Below, piece after piece: positions 36,858 through 45,505 of a stretch of 64,000 nucleotides of DNA. The DNA is taken from positions 1 through 64,000 of the forward strand of contig NZ_VDMA02000008.1 in NCBI RefSeq assembly GCF_006334915.2, read 5' to 3'. A program made the translations under genes and the position numbers. The stretch's first letter is position 1, and each line of letters starts with the position of its first letter. The DNA is from Microbispora catharanthi. GTDB taxonomy: Bacteria; Actinomycetota; Actinomycetes; Streptosporangiales; Streptosporangiaceae. The notes beneath the pieces were generated by a model. It was not told the origin of the DNA. It was given only the letters and a program-made list of their open reading frames with translations, and made no database searches.

Positions 36858-38346
36858 GCGTTACCTCCGAGTGGTCGGCGACCGGGGCGAGGTCATCCAC
36901 ATACCGCTGGGCGTGTCCGGCGAGGAGGTCGAGGACATGCGCGACGTCGTCCAGCGTGGTCTCCGGGTTGAGCAGGGTGAGCTTCAGGTGGTGGCGGCCG
37001 TCGACCGTGGTCCCCGCGACGACGGCCTCGCCGGAGGCGGCCAGCGCCTCGCGGGCGTACAGGTTCGCGTCGTCGGCGAGCTTGCGGCCCGGACCTTCCT
37101 GCGGCAGGTAGCGGAAGACCAGGGTGCTCAGCGGCGACCGCGTGACGACCTCGAAGCGCGGGTCCGCCGCGACGAGGGCGTACGACGCGGCCGCGCGGTC
37201 CACGACCTCGTCGAACAGCTCCCCGACCGCGTCCGGGCCCATCACCCGCAGCGTCAGCCAGAGCTTGAGCGCGTCGAAGCGGCGGGTGGTCTGCAGGCTC
37301 TTGTCCACCTGGTTGGGGATCCCCCGCTCGGCCATCCGCCGGGGGTTGAGGTAGTCGGCGTGGTGGGCCGCGTGCCGCAGCACCGCGCCGTCGCGCACCA
37401 GCAGGGCGCTCGAGCTGACCGGCTGGAAGAAGGACTTGTGGAAGTCGACGGTGACCGAGTCGGCCCGCTCGATCCCGGCGAGCAGGTGCCGCCGTCTGCG
37501 GGAGACCAGCAGCCCGCAGCCGTACGCCGCGTCCACGTGCAGCCACACCCCGGCCGATCTACACAGGGAGGCGATCTCCGGCAGGGGGTCGATCGAGCCG
37601 AAGTCGGTGGTGCCCGCGGTGGCCACCACGGCCATGACCACCAGTCCGGCGCGGCGGCAGCGGCCGAGTTCGCGGGCGAGCGCGGCCGGCCGCATCCGCC
37701 GTTCGTCGTCGGTCTCCACGGTGACGACGGCGTCCGGTCCGAGGCCGAGCAGGTTCGCCGCCTTGCGCACGCTGAAGTGCCCGGCCTCGGACGTGATCAC
37801 GCGTAGCCGCGAAGGAACGGCACCGGCGTTCGTACGAACCTCCTCGCGGGCGAGCAGCAGGGCGTGGAGGTTCGACTGCGTGCCGCCGCTGGTGAAGACG
37901 CCGTCGGCGGCGGGGCCGAAGCCGATCCGGCCGGCCGTCCATTCGATCAGGCGGCGCTCGATGAGCGTGCCGCCCGCGCTCTGGTCCCACGTGTCGAGGG
38001 AGGAGTTCACCGCCGACAACACCGCCTCCCCCAGCAGCGCGGGGATCACCACCGGGCAGTTGAGGTGCGCCAGGTAGCGGGGGTGGTGGAAGTAGACGGC
38101 GTCGCGCAGGTAGACCCGTTCGAGCTCGTCGAGGGCGGCGGCGTGGTCGTGCAGCGGCCGTTCGAGGTCGATCGCGGCGATCTCCGGCGTGAGCCGTTCC
38201 GGGGACACGCCGCTGAACGGCCGGTCGGCGCGCCGGATCCGGTCCGCCACCCGCTCGGTCGCCGCGGCCATCGCCCGCCGGTATCCCTCCACTGTGCGGT
38301 CGTTGAACAGGTATGGCCGCGCGGCCCCGGCATGGGGAGAGGTCAT
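36844..38346 (-). CDS. desA: PLP-dependent lysine decarboxylase DesA
   Basis: 500 residues, group II PLP decarboxylase. [28 protein letters not shown] (the pyridine-N Asp272) and [13 protein letters not shown] with Schiff-base Lys304 are visible. It makes cadaverine from lysine, the first desferrioxamine step. ATG at 38346, with AAGG seven bases before, is preferred to the ATG at 38352. The iron box at 38368-38386 stands directly upstream, predicting repression by Fe(II)-loaded DmdR/IdeR. Confidence 0.93.
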   Translation of the reverse strand: MTSPHAGAARPYLFNDRTVEGYRRAMAAATERVADRIRRADRPFSGVSPERLTPEIAAIDLERPLHDHAAALDELERVYLRDAVYFHHPRYLAHLNCPVVIPALLGEAVLSAVNSSLDTWDQSAGGTLIERRLIEWTAGRIGFGPAADGVFTSGGTQSNLHALLLAREEVRTNAGAVPSRLRVITSEAGHFSVRKAANLLGLGPDAVVTVETDDERRMRPAALARELGRCRRAGLVVMAVVATAGTTDFGSIDPLPEIASLCRSAGVWLHVDAAYGCGLLVSRRRRHLLAGIERADSVTVDFHKSFFQPVSSSALLVRDGAVLRHAAHHADYLNPRRMAERGIPNQVDKSLQTTRRFDALKLWLTLRVMGPDAVGELFDEVVDRAAASYALVAADPRFEVVTRSPLSTLVFRYLPQEGPGRKLADDANLYAREALAASGEAVVAGTTVDGRHHLKLTLLNPETTLDDVAHVLDLLAGHAQRYVDDLAPVADHSEVTHVHS

Positions 38347-38367
38347 TGCCATCCTTACCGTGAGAAG

Positions 38368-38386
38368 TTAGGTTAGGCGAACCTAA
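38368..38386. promoter_or_regulatory. Iron box (DmdR/IdeR operator) upstream of desA
   Basis: TTAGGTTAGGCGAACCTAA matches the 19-bp actinobacterial iron box (TTAGGTTAGGCTCACCTAA type) with complete outer arms. It lies 21 bp before the desA start and also 48 bp beyond the desE stop. Confidence 0.92.
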
Positions 38387-38433
38387 TTTTTGGGAGTCGA
38401 CACGTGTCCCCGGGTGATTTATCCGAAGCGTGG

Positions 38434-39477
38434 TCAGCCGAGCTTCTTGGCGTTCCGGATCGCCGAGGCAAGGCCCTCCAGGATCGGCGCGGCTCCGGCG
38501 TACGAGAAGCGCGGCACGGGGTCCCAGCCCACGACCTGGTCGGCCTTGACGGCGGGCAGCGTGGCCCAGGACGGCTTGGACGTCAGGTCCTTGGGCTGCA
38601 GCGCGGTGCCGCGGTTGTCGAGCAGGATCAGATCGGCGTCGTACTTGTCGGCGTTCTCCCAGCTCAGGTTCTCGTAGTAGCCGCCGTCGCCGGGCTTTTC
38701 CGGCTTGACGACGTCGACCCCGAGCTGGGTGAAGTACATGAGGTCGGTGTTGACCTCCGGGTTGGACACGTACAGCACGTCGGGGCTGCCCGAGGCGGCC
38801 AGCACCTTGATGCCGGGGTTCTCGGCGACCGCCTTGCGCACGCTCTCGGCGGCGGCCTCGAACCTGGCCCTGGCCTCGGCGACCTTCGGGGCCTTGAGAT
38901 CCGCGCCCAGCGACTCGGCGAGGGCGGCATAACGCTCGATCGGCTCGGTCATCGGGACGCGGGCCGTGCTGACGGCAACCGTGGGAGCGAGCTTGACGAT
39001 CTTGTCCTTGCTCTCGTCCGGGACGTACCACAGGGCCCCGGGGTCGTACATGTGCGTCACGAGAAGCTCGGGACGCAGCGCGGCGTACTTCTCGATGTTG
39101 AACTCGCCCCAGACGTTGCCGAGGATCGTGACCTTGTTCACGTCCAGGTCGCCGGCCTGCGGCTCGGGCGAGCCGTCGGCGCGCTTCGTCTCGCCGAAGA
39201 CGCCGACGACCTTCTGCTGGAGGCCGTAGTCGGCGAGCACCGCCGCCGTCCCGGTGAACGCCACGACCCGCGAGGGGACGGCCCCGGCCGTGACCGTCTC
39301 CTTCCTGTCGTCGGCGAAGGACCACGATTTCGCGCTCTGACCTGCGGTGGAGGGCGCCGGATCGCTCGACCCGCAGGCGGCCAGGGCCAGGGTGAGTACG
39401 GCGGCTCCGCCCGCCGCGAAAAGGCCGCGACGGGACAAGGGGGAGTTCAGGTTTCGCACGGTTCGTCTTTCTGTCAC
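38434..39477 (-). CDS. desE: Ferrioxamine-binding lipoprotein DesE
   Basis: 347 residues. A twin-arginine lipoprotein signal (SRRGLFAAGGAAVLTLALAAC, lipobox Cys35) is followed by a periplasmic-binding-protein class III (FecB/FhuD) fold: SRVVAFTGTAAVLADYGLQ, EKYAALRPELLVTHMYDPG, DLILLDNRG. It captures ferric desferrioxamine at the cell surface and passes it to a FecCD-type permease. The second iron box lies upstream (39520-39538), shared with the divergent permease operon. GTG start at 39477. Confidence 0.92.
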   Translation of the reverse strand: MTERRTVRNLNSPLSRRGLFAAGGAAVLTLALAACGSSDPAPSTAGQSAKSWSFADDRKETVTAGAVPSRVVAFTGTAAVLADYGLQQKVVGVFGETKRADGSPEPQAGDLDVNKVTILGNVWGEFNIEKYAALRPELLVTHMYDPGALWYVPDESKDKIVKLAPTVAVSTARVPMTEPIERYAALAESLGADLKAPKVAEARARFEAAAESVRKAVAENPGIKVLAASGSPDVLYVSNPEVNTDLMYFTQLGVDVVKPEKPGDGGYYENLSWENADKYDADLILLDNRGTALQPKDLTSKPSWATLPAVKADQVVGWDPVPRFSYAGAAPILEGLASAIRNAKKLG

Positions 39478-39519
39478 GGGGCAGGTTCTGCCGGCACCGG
39501 CCTTGGGGTTGATCGCTAG

Positions 39520-39538
39520 TTAGGTTACCCTTACCTAA
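39520..39538. promoter_or_regulatory. Iron box between desE and the permease operon
   Basis: TTAGGTTACCCTTACCTAA keeps both arms of the 19-bp iron box with central changes. It is placed 43 bp from the desE start and 20 bp from the permease start, so one repressor site can control both divergent transcripts. Confidence 0.9.
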
Positions 39539-39557
39539 GTTCTTGTCCAGAGGGGCG

Positions 39558-40634
39558 GTGGAAATCGCCCCCCGCCCCCCACCGGAGCCGGTCGTGGTCG
39601 TCATGGAGTCCTCGCAGATCAGCGGGCCTGCGGGGGCGCCGCGAAAACGCGCGGAAAACGGCCGGCGCGCCGCGGCGCTGCTGGGCTCGGCGATCGCCCT
39701 GGCCGCCCTCCTCGTGCTCAGCCTCGGGCTCGGCGCCCGGCAGCTCTCCCCGGCCGAGGTCTGGCACGGGCTCGTCGACGCCGACTCGGCCGCCTACACG
39801 GTCGTCCACCAGATGCGGCTGCCGCGCACCCTCCTCGGGCTGCTCGCCGGGGTCGCGCTGGGGGTCGCCGGCGGCGTCATGCAGGCGCTGACCCGCAACC
39901 CGCTGGCCGACCCCGGCCTGCTGGGGATCAACGCGGGCGCCTCGGCGGCGGTGGCCACGGCCGCCGGGCTTTTCGGGGTGGCGACGTTCCAGGGCTACGT
40001 CTGGTTCGCCCTGGCCGGCGCGGCGGCCGTGTCCGTGCTGGTGTACGCGGTGGGCGGCGGGCGTGCGGCCACCCCGGCGCGGCTGGCGCTCGCGGGAGCC
40101 GCCGTCAACGCCGCGCTCTACTCGTACGTGAACGGGACGATGCTGCTCGACGCGGCCTCGCTGGAGACCATGCGCTTCTGGACGGTCGGCTCGCTGGCGA
40201 GCGCGCAGGGCGAGACCGCGGCCATGATGGCGCCGTTCGTCGCGGCGGGCCTGCTGCTGGCTCTGGCCCTGGCCAGGCCGCTCAACGCGCTCGCGCTCGG
40301 CGACGACTCGGCGCGCTCACTCGGCGCGCATCCCGCCCGGGTCCGCGCGGGCGCCATCGTGGCGGTGACGCTGCTGTGCGGGGCGGCGACGGCGGCCTGC
40401 GGGCCCATCGTCTTCGTCGGGCTCATGGTGCCGCACCTCGTCCGGGCGCTGACCGGCCCCGACCAGCGCTGGATGCTCCCCTGCTGCGCGCTGCTCGCGC
40501 CCGTGCTGCTGCTCGGCGCCGACGTGCTCGGACGGCTCGTGGCCCGGCCCGGCGAGCTGCAGGCGGGCATCGTCACGGCGGTGCTGGGCGGCCCGCTGTT
40601 CCTGTACTTCGTGCGAAGGAAGGTCCGCGCATGA
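39558..40634 (+). CDS. FecCD-family iron-siderophore permease, first subunit
   Basis: About 358 residues, nine to ten membrane helices. Family signatures are VVHQMRLPRTLLGLLAGVALGVAGGVMQALTRNPLADPGLLGINAGAS and CGPIVFVGLMVPHLVRAL. It forms the membrane channel with the second subunit (40738-41778). GTG at 39558 has AGAGGGG before it; ATG at 39603 is an alternative. The stop overlaps the mini-ORF at 40631. Confidence 0.9.
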   Translation: MEIAPRPPPEPVVVVMESSQISGPAGAPRKRAENGRRAAALLGSAIALAALLVLSLGLGARQLSPAEVWHGLVDADSAAYTVVHQMRLPRTLLGLLAGVALGVAGGVMQALTRNPLADPGLLGINAGASAAVATAAGLFGVATFQGYVWFALAGAAAVSVLVYAVGGGRAATPARLALAGAAVNAALYSYVNGTMLLDAASLETMRFWTVGSLASAQGETAAMMAPFVAAGLLLALALARPLNALALGDDSARSLGAHPARVRAGAIVAVTLLCGAATAACGPIVFVGLMVPHLVRALTGPDQRWMLPCCALLAPVLLLGADVLGRLVARPGELQAGIVTAVLGGPLFLYFVRRKVRA

Positions 40635-40652
40635 GCGAGCGTGGCGAGCGAA
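40631..40652 (+). repeat. Dispersed start-codon repeat, copy 3
   Basis: ATG plus GAGCGAGCGTGGCGAGCGAA, differing from copies 1 and 2 at the two central positions. As in copy 2 it begins at the TGA stop of the preceding gene. Confidence 0.75.
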
Positions 40653-40741
40653 TCAACAGGCACAGCGTGATCCGCTACAGAGTCACCTGCGCGCCTCCGG
40701 CACGACGGAACTCCGAGCCGTCAGGCGAGGAGAAGGCATGA
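40631..40741 (+). CDS. 36-residue mini-ORF between the two permease genes
   Basis: ATG at 40631 overlaps the stop of the first permease (ATGA), and the mini-ORF stop overlaps the start of the second permease (ATGA, 40738-40741). The frame begins with the dispersed repeat (MSERGERINRHSVIRY) and ends with EEKA; the codons for its tail contain GGCGAGGAGAAGGC, the ribosome site for the next gene. It looks like a roughly 107-bp insertion that keeps ribosomes passing along the operon. The peptide itself probably has no function. Confidence 0.55.
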   Translation: MSERGERINRHSVIRYRVTCAPPARRNSEPSGEEKA

Positions 40742-41778
40742 GTGCGGCAAGGCCCGTGCCCGTCCGAAGGATCGCCGGCGGTTTGCCCCTTCGGTTCAGG
40801 GCCGTCGCCGTCGGAGCCGGCTGCCTGCTGCTCGCGCTCGTCTTCGGCGTGCTCGCGGTCGGCGGCGGCGACTACCCGATGAGCCCCTCCGATGTCGTCC
40901 GCACCGTCGTGGGCGGCGGCAGCCCGGCCGAGGACTTCATCGTGCACGAGCTCCGGCTGCCCCGCGTGGTCACCGCGCTGCTCGTGGGCGCCGCCCTCGC
41001 GCTGGCCGGCGCGGTCTTCCAGTCACTCGTACGCAACCCGCTGGGCAGCCCCGACCTGCTCGGGTTCACCCAGGGCTCGGCGGCCGGGGCGCTCCTCGTG
41101 GTCGTCACGGGAGGCGGCAGTGCGGCGCTCGCGGGCGGCGCGGTGCTCGGCGGGGTCGTCACCGGAGCGGTCATCTACGCGCTGGCCTGGCGCGGCGGCC
41201 TGCACGGCCACCGCCTCGTGCTGGTGGGCATCGGCGCCACCGCGATCCTCACCGGCGTCAACGGCTACCTGCTGACCCGGGGACGGCTGATGGAGGCGGC
41301 GCGGGCCATGCTGTGGCTCACCGGCAGCCTGGACGGGCGCGGCTGGGAGGACGTCCTCCCGCTGCTCGTCGCGATGTCGATGCTGGCGCCGGTGGTGCTG
41401 CTCGGCTGCGCGCGCCCGCTGGCGATCACTGAGATGGGCGACGACCTGGCGCGCGGCCTCGGCGTACGGGTCCAGGGCCTGCGGCTGGTCCTGCTGACGG
41501 CGGCCGTGCTGCTCACCTCCCTCGCGGCGGCGGCCGCCGGGCCCGTGTCGTTCGTCGCGCTCACCGCCCCGCACCTGACCAGGCGGATGACCGGGGCGCC
41601 CGGGCCGAACCTGCTCGCCGCGACGTGCACCGGCGCGGCGCTGCTGACGGGCGCCGACCTGGCCGCGCAGCGGCTGTTCGCGGGCCACCAACTGCCCGTC
41701 GGGGTGGTGACGGGGGTGCTCGGCGGCGGCTACCTCGTCTGGCTGCTCGCCGCCCAGCGGAAGGCGGGACGGATTTGA
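40738..41778 (+). CDS. FecCD-family iron-siderophore permease, second subunit
   Basis: 346 residues. Family segments are FIVHELRLPRVVTALLVGAALALAGAVFQSLVRNPLGSPDLLGFTQGS and GPVSFVALTAPHLTRRM. It pairs with the first permease and the ATPase encoded next (TTGA overlap at 41775-41778) to import ferrioxamine bound by DesE. Confidence 0.92.
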   Translation: MSAARPVPVRRIAGGLPLRFRAVAVGAGCLLLALVFGVLAVGGGDYPMSPSDVVRTVVGGGSPAEDFIVHELRLPRVVTALLVGAALALAGAVFQSLVRNPLGSPDLLGFTQGSAAGALLVVVTGGGSAALAGGAVLGGVVTGAVIYALAWRGGLHGHRLVLVGIGATAILTGVNGYLLTRGRLMEAARAMLWLTGSLDGRGWEDVLPLLVAMSMLAPVVLLGCARPLAITEMGDDLARGLGVRVQGLRLVLLTAAVLLTSLAAAAAGPVSFVALTAPHLTRRMTGAPGPNLLAATCTGAALLTGADLAAQRLFAGHQLPVGVVTGVLGGGYLVWLLAAQRKAGRI

Positions 41779-41828
41779 CCCAGACGATCGAGCACGGAAC
41801 CAGCGGACAGGGGAACGGAGTGGCGGGC

Positions 41829-42644
41829 ATGCACGACGACGGGCCGCGCCTCAGCGGCAGCGCGCTGACCCTCTCCTACGACAAGAGGGTCGTCGCCGAG
41901 AACCTTGACGTCGCCATCCCCGACCGGTCCTTCACGGTGATCATCGGGCCCAACGCCTGTGGCAAGTCCACGTTGCTGCGGGCGCTGGCGCGCACGCTCC
42001 GGCCGGCCGCCGGGACCGTGCTGCTCGACGGGCGGGACATCACCTCCCTGCCCGCCAGGAAGGTCGCCAGGACCCTCGGCCTGCTGCCCCAGACGTCCGT
42101 CGCGCCCGACGGCATCACGGTCGCCGAACTGGTCGGCCGCGGGCGCTATCCCCACCAGCGGCTGCTGCGCCAGTGGTCGGCCGACGACGAGCGGGTGGTG
42201 CGCGAGTCGATGGAGGCCACCGGGGTCGCCGACCTGGCCGGGCGCCTGGTCGACGAGCTGTCCGGGGGGCAGCGCCAGCGCGTGTGGATCGCGATGGCGC
42301 TGGCGCAGGAGACGCCGCTGCTGCTCCTGGACGAGCCGACGACCTACCTGGACATCGCCCACCAGATCGAGGTCCTCGACCTGTGCGCCCGGCTGCACGA
42401 GGAGCGCGGACGCACGCTCGTGGCCGTGCTCCACGACCTCAACCACGCCGCCCGCTATGCCACCCATCTGATCGCGATGCGCGACGGCCGGGTCGTGGCC
42501 GCCGGGACGCCCGGGGAGGTCATGACCGCCGACCTGGTGGAGGAGGTCTTCCGGCTGCCCTGCCGGGTGATCGACGACCCCGAGACCGGCACTCCGCTGG
42601 TCGTTCCCGCCGCCCGCCGCCGCACCGAATCGGCTACGCGGTGA
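41829..42644 (+). CDS. Iron-siderophore ABC transporter ATPase (FepC/FhuC)
   Basis: 271 residues from ATG 41829 (GGAG eight bases before); TTG 41775 and GTG 41820 are possible earlier starts. Walker A is GPNACGKST, the Q-loop is LGLLPQTS, the ABC signature LSGGQRQR, Walker B LLLLDEPTTYLDIAHQIEVLDL and the switch His is in VLHDLNHAARYA. The Ala in Walker A is usual in actinobacterial FepC proteins. It powers the two FecCD permeases. Confidence 0.93.
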   Translation: MHDDGPRLSGSALTLSYDKRVVAENLDVAIPDRSFTVIIGPNACGKSTLLRALARTLRPAAGTVLLDGRDITSLPARKVARTLGLLPQTSVAPDGITVAELVGRGRYPHQRLLRQWSADDERVVRESMEATGVADLAGRLVDELSGGQRQRVWIAMALAQETPLLLLDEPTTYLDIAHQIEVLDLCARLHEERGRTLVAVLHDLNHAARYATHLIAMRDGRVVAAGTPGEVMTADLVEEVFRLPCRVIDDPETGTPLVVPAARRRTESATR

Positions 42645-42698
42645 CGAGAATTACGCGAGGGACGGCGTCGTGAACATCTCGGTGTCGGAGACGGTGTC

Positions 42699-44912
42699 GT
42701 GAACAGGGTGTATCGAGACGCCTGGGGCATCCCCCACCTGCGCGCGGGCGATCCGTACGAACTGGCCTTCGCCCAGGGGCGTGTCACGGCCCTTGACCGG
42801 GCCTGGCAGATCGAGGTCGAGCGGCGCCGGGCGACCGGCACGTCGGCGGCGATCCTCGGGCCGGACGCCGTCCCGTGGGACCGCTTCGCCCGGCAGGCCC
42901 GGCTCGCGGACACCGCCGAGCGCTGCCTGCACGCCCTGGACGACGACACGGCACGCTGGGTGAACGCCTACGTGGACGGGGTCAACGCCGGGCTCCCCGA
43001 AGGGGCGCGCCGGGCTCCGGAGTTCACCACGACGGAAGCGGCACGCTCCGAGGCGGCACGGCCCGAGGCGGCACGGCCCGAGGCGGGGATCGCGCCGGGC
43101 CGGTGGGAGCCGTGGACGCCGATGGCGATCTGGCTGTCCCACCACATCCTCTTCGCGCACTTCCCGGCCAAGCTGTGGCGCGAGGCGGTGGCCGAGCGGC
43201 TGGGTCCCGAGGCGGTCGCGCTGTTCGCGGCCGACGGGCCGGGCACCGCCGGGAGCAACGGCTGGCTGGTCCCCGCGGATCGCACCGCCACCGGCGCGGC
43301 CCTGATCGCGGGCGATCCCCACCGGTTCATCGAGGACCCCGGCTTCTATCAGCAGATCCGCCTGGCCTGTCCCGAGTTCGACGTGGTGGGACTGGCCGTG
43401 CCGGGCGTTCCTGGCATCGCCCACTTCGGGCACGCGGGCTCGGTCGCCTGGGCGATCACCAACGCCATGGCCGACTACCAGGACCTCTACCGCGAGCGGC
43501 TCCGGTGCGCGGACGGCCGCGTCGAGGCGCTGGGACCGGACGGCTGGCGTCCCTGCACCGCACACGTCGAGGTCGTCGAGGTGGCGGGGGAGGCCACGGT
43601 CGAGGTCGAGGTCGTCGAGACCGAGCGCGGCCCGGTCGTCATGGCGGACGCCCGCGTCCCGGGGGAGATCGGCCACGGACGCGTGTGGGAGGCGGTGAGC
43701 CTGCGATATCCGCCTCGGGTGCGCCGTGACCTGGGGTTCGCGGCGCTGCCGGCGCTGCTGCTGGCGAAGACCGTGGCCGACGTGGACCGGGCGCTCGACC
43801 GCTGGGCCGAGCCCGTCAACGTCGTGCTCGCCGCGGACACCGACGGCGGGCTGCTGCACCGGGTCGCCGGGACGGTGCCCGTACGCCACCCGGACAACGC
43901 GTTGCGGGTCGTGCCCGCCTGGGAGCCCGGCCACGAGTGGGGCGACCGGCACGCTCCGATGCCACGCCGCGAGATCCGCGGCATCACGGTCATGGCCAAC
44001 GAGCGGGGGATCGCCGCACCGCTCGGCGCCGAGTTCGCTCCGCCATACCGCGCCGACCGGATCAGGCGCCTGCTCGACGGGTCGCCGCGCTGGTCGGCCG
44101 GGGACATGGCGGCCGTCCACACCGACACCCTGCTGCCCAGCGCCGGCCCTCTCCTCGACCTGCTGGCCGGGACGGACGGGCTCGGCCCCGAGGCCGTACG
44201 CCTGCGTGACCGGCTGTCGGCCTGGGACCGGCGTATGGACGCCGGCAGCACCGACGCGGCGGCGTACGCGGCGGTCCGGGCCGAGGTGGTGCGTCGCCTG
44301 GCGGCCCATCCCGCCCTGGCATCCCTCGCCGGACTGGACGCGGGGGTTCCCGAGGTCTTCCGGCCGTGGCTCGCGCCGGCTCCCCGTGTCGCGTACGCCC
44401 TGGAGAGCGTGCTGACGACCGGCCTGCTGCCCGGGCTCGACCGGGCAGCCCTCACGGAACTGGCCGGGGCGGCGCTGGAGGATGTGGCGGCGCGCGGCGA
44501 AACGAGCGGCGTCTCGTGGGGCGACCTGCACCGGCTCGCCCCCTGGCGGGCACTGCCGTCCCCTGCGATCTCATCCCCTGTGGACAACGCAGGTTCTGGG
44601 GACGGCGCAGGCTCTGGGGACGGCGCTGCGCCGGCGGAGGCGGGCCTGCCGGGCGACCACGACTGTGTGCTGTCCACGTCGAGTGTGCCGGGCGTCACCC
44701 ATCACTGCGCCCGGGGCCCGGCGGCGCGCTACGTGTGGGACCTCGCCCGGCGCGACGGGAGCCTGTGGATCGTCCCGTTCGGCGCGAGCGGCGTGCCCGG
44801 TGACCCCCATCGGCGTGACCAGCACCCGCTGTGGCTGCGCGGCGAGCTCGTACCGGTGATCACGGACTGGAACCGGCTGACCATGGACCCGGCAGACCGA
44901 GGAGCGACATGA
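42699..44912 (+). CDS. Penicillin acylase family Ntn hydrolase
   Basis: 737 residues. The fold begins VYRDAWGIPHLRAGDPYELAF, the normal start of the alpha chain without any signal peptide. The self-cleavage site is GTAGSNGWLV, with Ser of Gly-Ser-Asn as new N-terminal nucleophile, followed by DPHR. The protein is thus probably cytoplasmic, unlike secreted penicillin G acylase. Penicillin amidase and acetyltransferase genes named desG and desH have been described next to des in some Streptomyces (from memory), and the GNAT gene follows here by ATGA overlap. Two tandem-repeat linkers (43032-43085, 44584-44627) are odd. Confidence 0.87.
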   Translation: MNRVYRDAWGIPHLRAGDPYELAFAQGRVTALDRAWQIEVERRRATGTSAAILGPDAVPWDRFARQARLADTAERCLHALDDDTARWVNAYVDGVNAGLPEGARRAPEFTTTEAARSEAARPEAARPEAGIAPGRWEPWTPMAIWLSHHILFAHFPAKLWREAVAERLGPEAVALFAADGPGTAGSNGWLVPADRTATGAALIAGDPHRFIEDPGFYQQIRLACPEFDVVGLAVPGVPGIAHFGHAGSVAWAITNAMADYQDLYRERLRCADGRVEALGPDGWRPCTAHVEVVEVAGEATVEVEVVETERGPVVMADARVPGEIGHGRVWEAVSLRYPPRVRRDLGFAALPALLLAKTVADVDRALDRWAEPVNVVLAADTDGGLLHRVAGTVPVRHPDNALRVVPAWEPGHEWGDRHAPMPRREIRGITVMANERGIAAPLGAEFAPPYRADRIRRLLDGSPRWSAGDMAAVHTDTLLPSAGPLLDLLAGTDGLGPEAVRLRDRLSAWDRRMDAGSTDAAAYAAVRAEVVRRLAAHPALASLAGLDAGVPEVFRPWLAPAPRVAYALESVLTTGLLPGLDRAALTELAGAALEDVAARGETSGVSWGDLHRLAPWRALPSPAISSPVDNAGSGDGAGSGDGAAPAEAGLPGDHDCVLSTSSVPGVTHHCARGPAARYVWDLARRDGSLWIVPFGASGVPGDPHRRDQHPLWLRGELVPVITDWNRLTMDPADRGAT

Positions 44913-45490
44913 CCCCTGACGCACGGACCACGGCCCCCGCACGGCGCGAGGCCCTATGGGAGCAGGTGGTCGAGGGATTCGGCGCCTTCCGCGTCGTGCC
45001 CGTGGACCCGCCCGCCGACGCGGGCCTGATCCACTCCTGGGTCACCGAGGAGCGGGCCCGGTTCTGGGGCATGCTCGGCGCGAGCCGGACGCGGGTTCTG
45101 GAGATCTACGACTACCTGGACGGTCTCGCCACCCACCACGCCTATCTGGTCCACCGCGACGACCGGCCGGTGGCGCTCTTCCAGACGTACGAGCCCGAGG
45201 CCGACCCGGTCGGGGAGTGCTACGACGTCCAGCCGGGCGACTTCGGCGTCCACCTGCTCCTCGGACCGGCGACGGGGGAGGGCGAGCGCGGCTTCACCCC
45301 CGCCCTGCTGTCCGTGCTCCTCGCGTACGTGTTCTCCGACCCGCGCCACACCCGGATCGTGGCCGAGCCGGACGCCCGCAACGCCAAGGTGATCGACCGG
45401 ATGCTGCGGACCGGCTTCACCCTCGGGCCCGAGATCGACCTGCCGGACAAGCGGGCCCGGCTGCTCTTCCTCACCAGAGACCACCGCTGA
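44909..45490 (+). CDS. Second siderophore-type GNAT acetyltransferase
   Basis: 193 residues of the IucB/RhbD-like group: LIHSWVTEERARFWGMLG, then AYLVHRDDRPVALFQTYEPEADP, FGVHLLLGPATGEGERGFT and RIVAEPDARNAKVIDRMLRTGF. It resembles DesC and may acylate N-hydroxycadaverine or finished desferrioxamine. Its ATG overlaps the acylase stop, so both work in one process. Confidence 0.87.
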   Translation: MTPDARTTAPARREALWEQVVEGFGAFRVVPVDPPADAGLIHSWVTEERARFWGMLGASRTRVLEIYDYLDGLATHHAYLVHRDDRPVALFQTYEPEADPVGECYDVQPGDFGVHLLLGPATGEGERGFTPALLSVLLAYVFSDPRHTRIVAEPDARNAKVIDRMLRTGFTLGPEIDLPDKRARLLFLTRDHR

Positions 45491-45505
45491 CACAAGGAGT
45501 GCGGA

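Noticed and set aside
41950-41980. Walker A with Ala (GPNACGKST) in the siderophore ATPase as a possible defect
   Set aside because: This variant is usual for actinobacterial FepC/FhuC proteins; all other ATPase motifs are intact.
42651-44531. A 626-codon minus-strand open frame
   Set aside because: Antisense shadow of the acylase gene; Arg/Gly/Pro-rich without domains.
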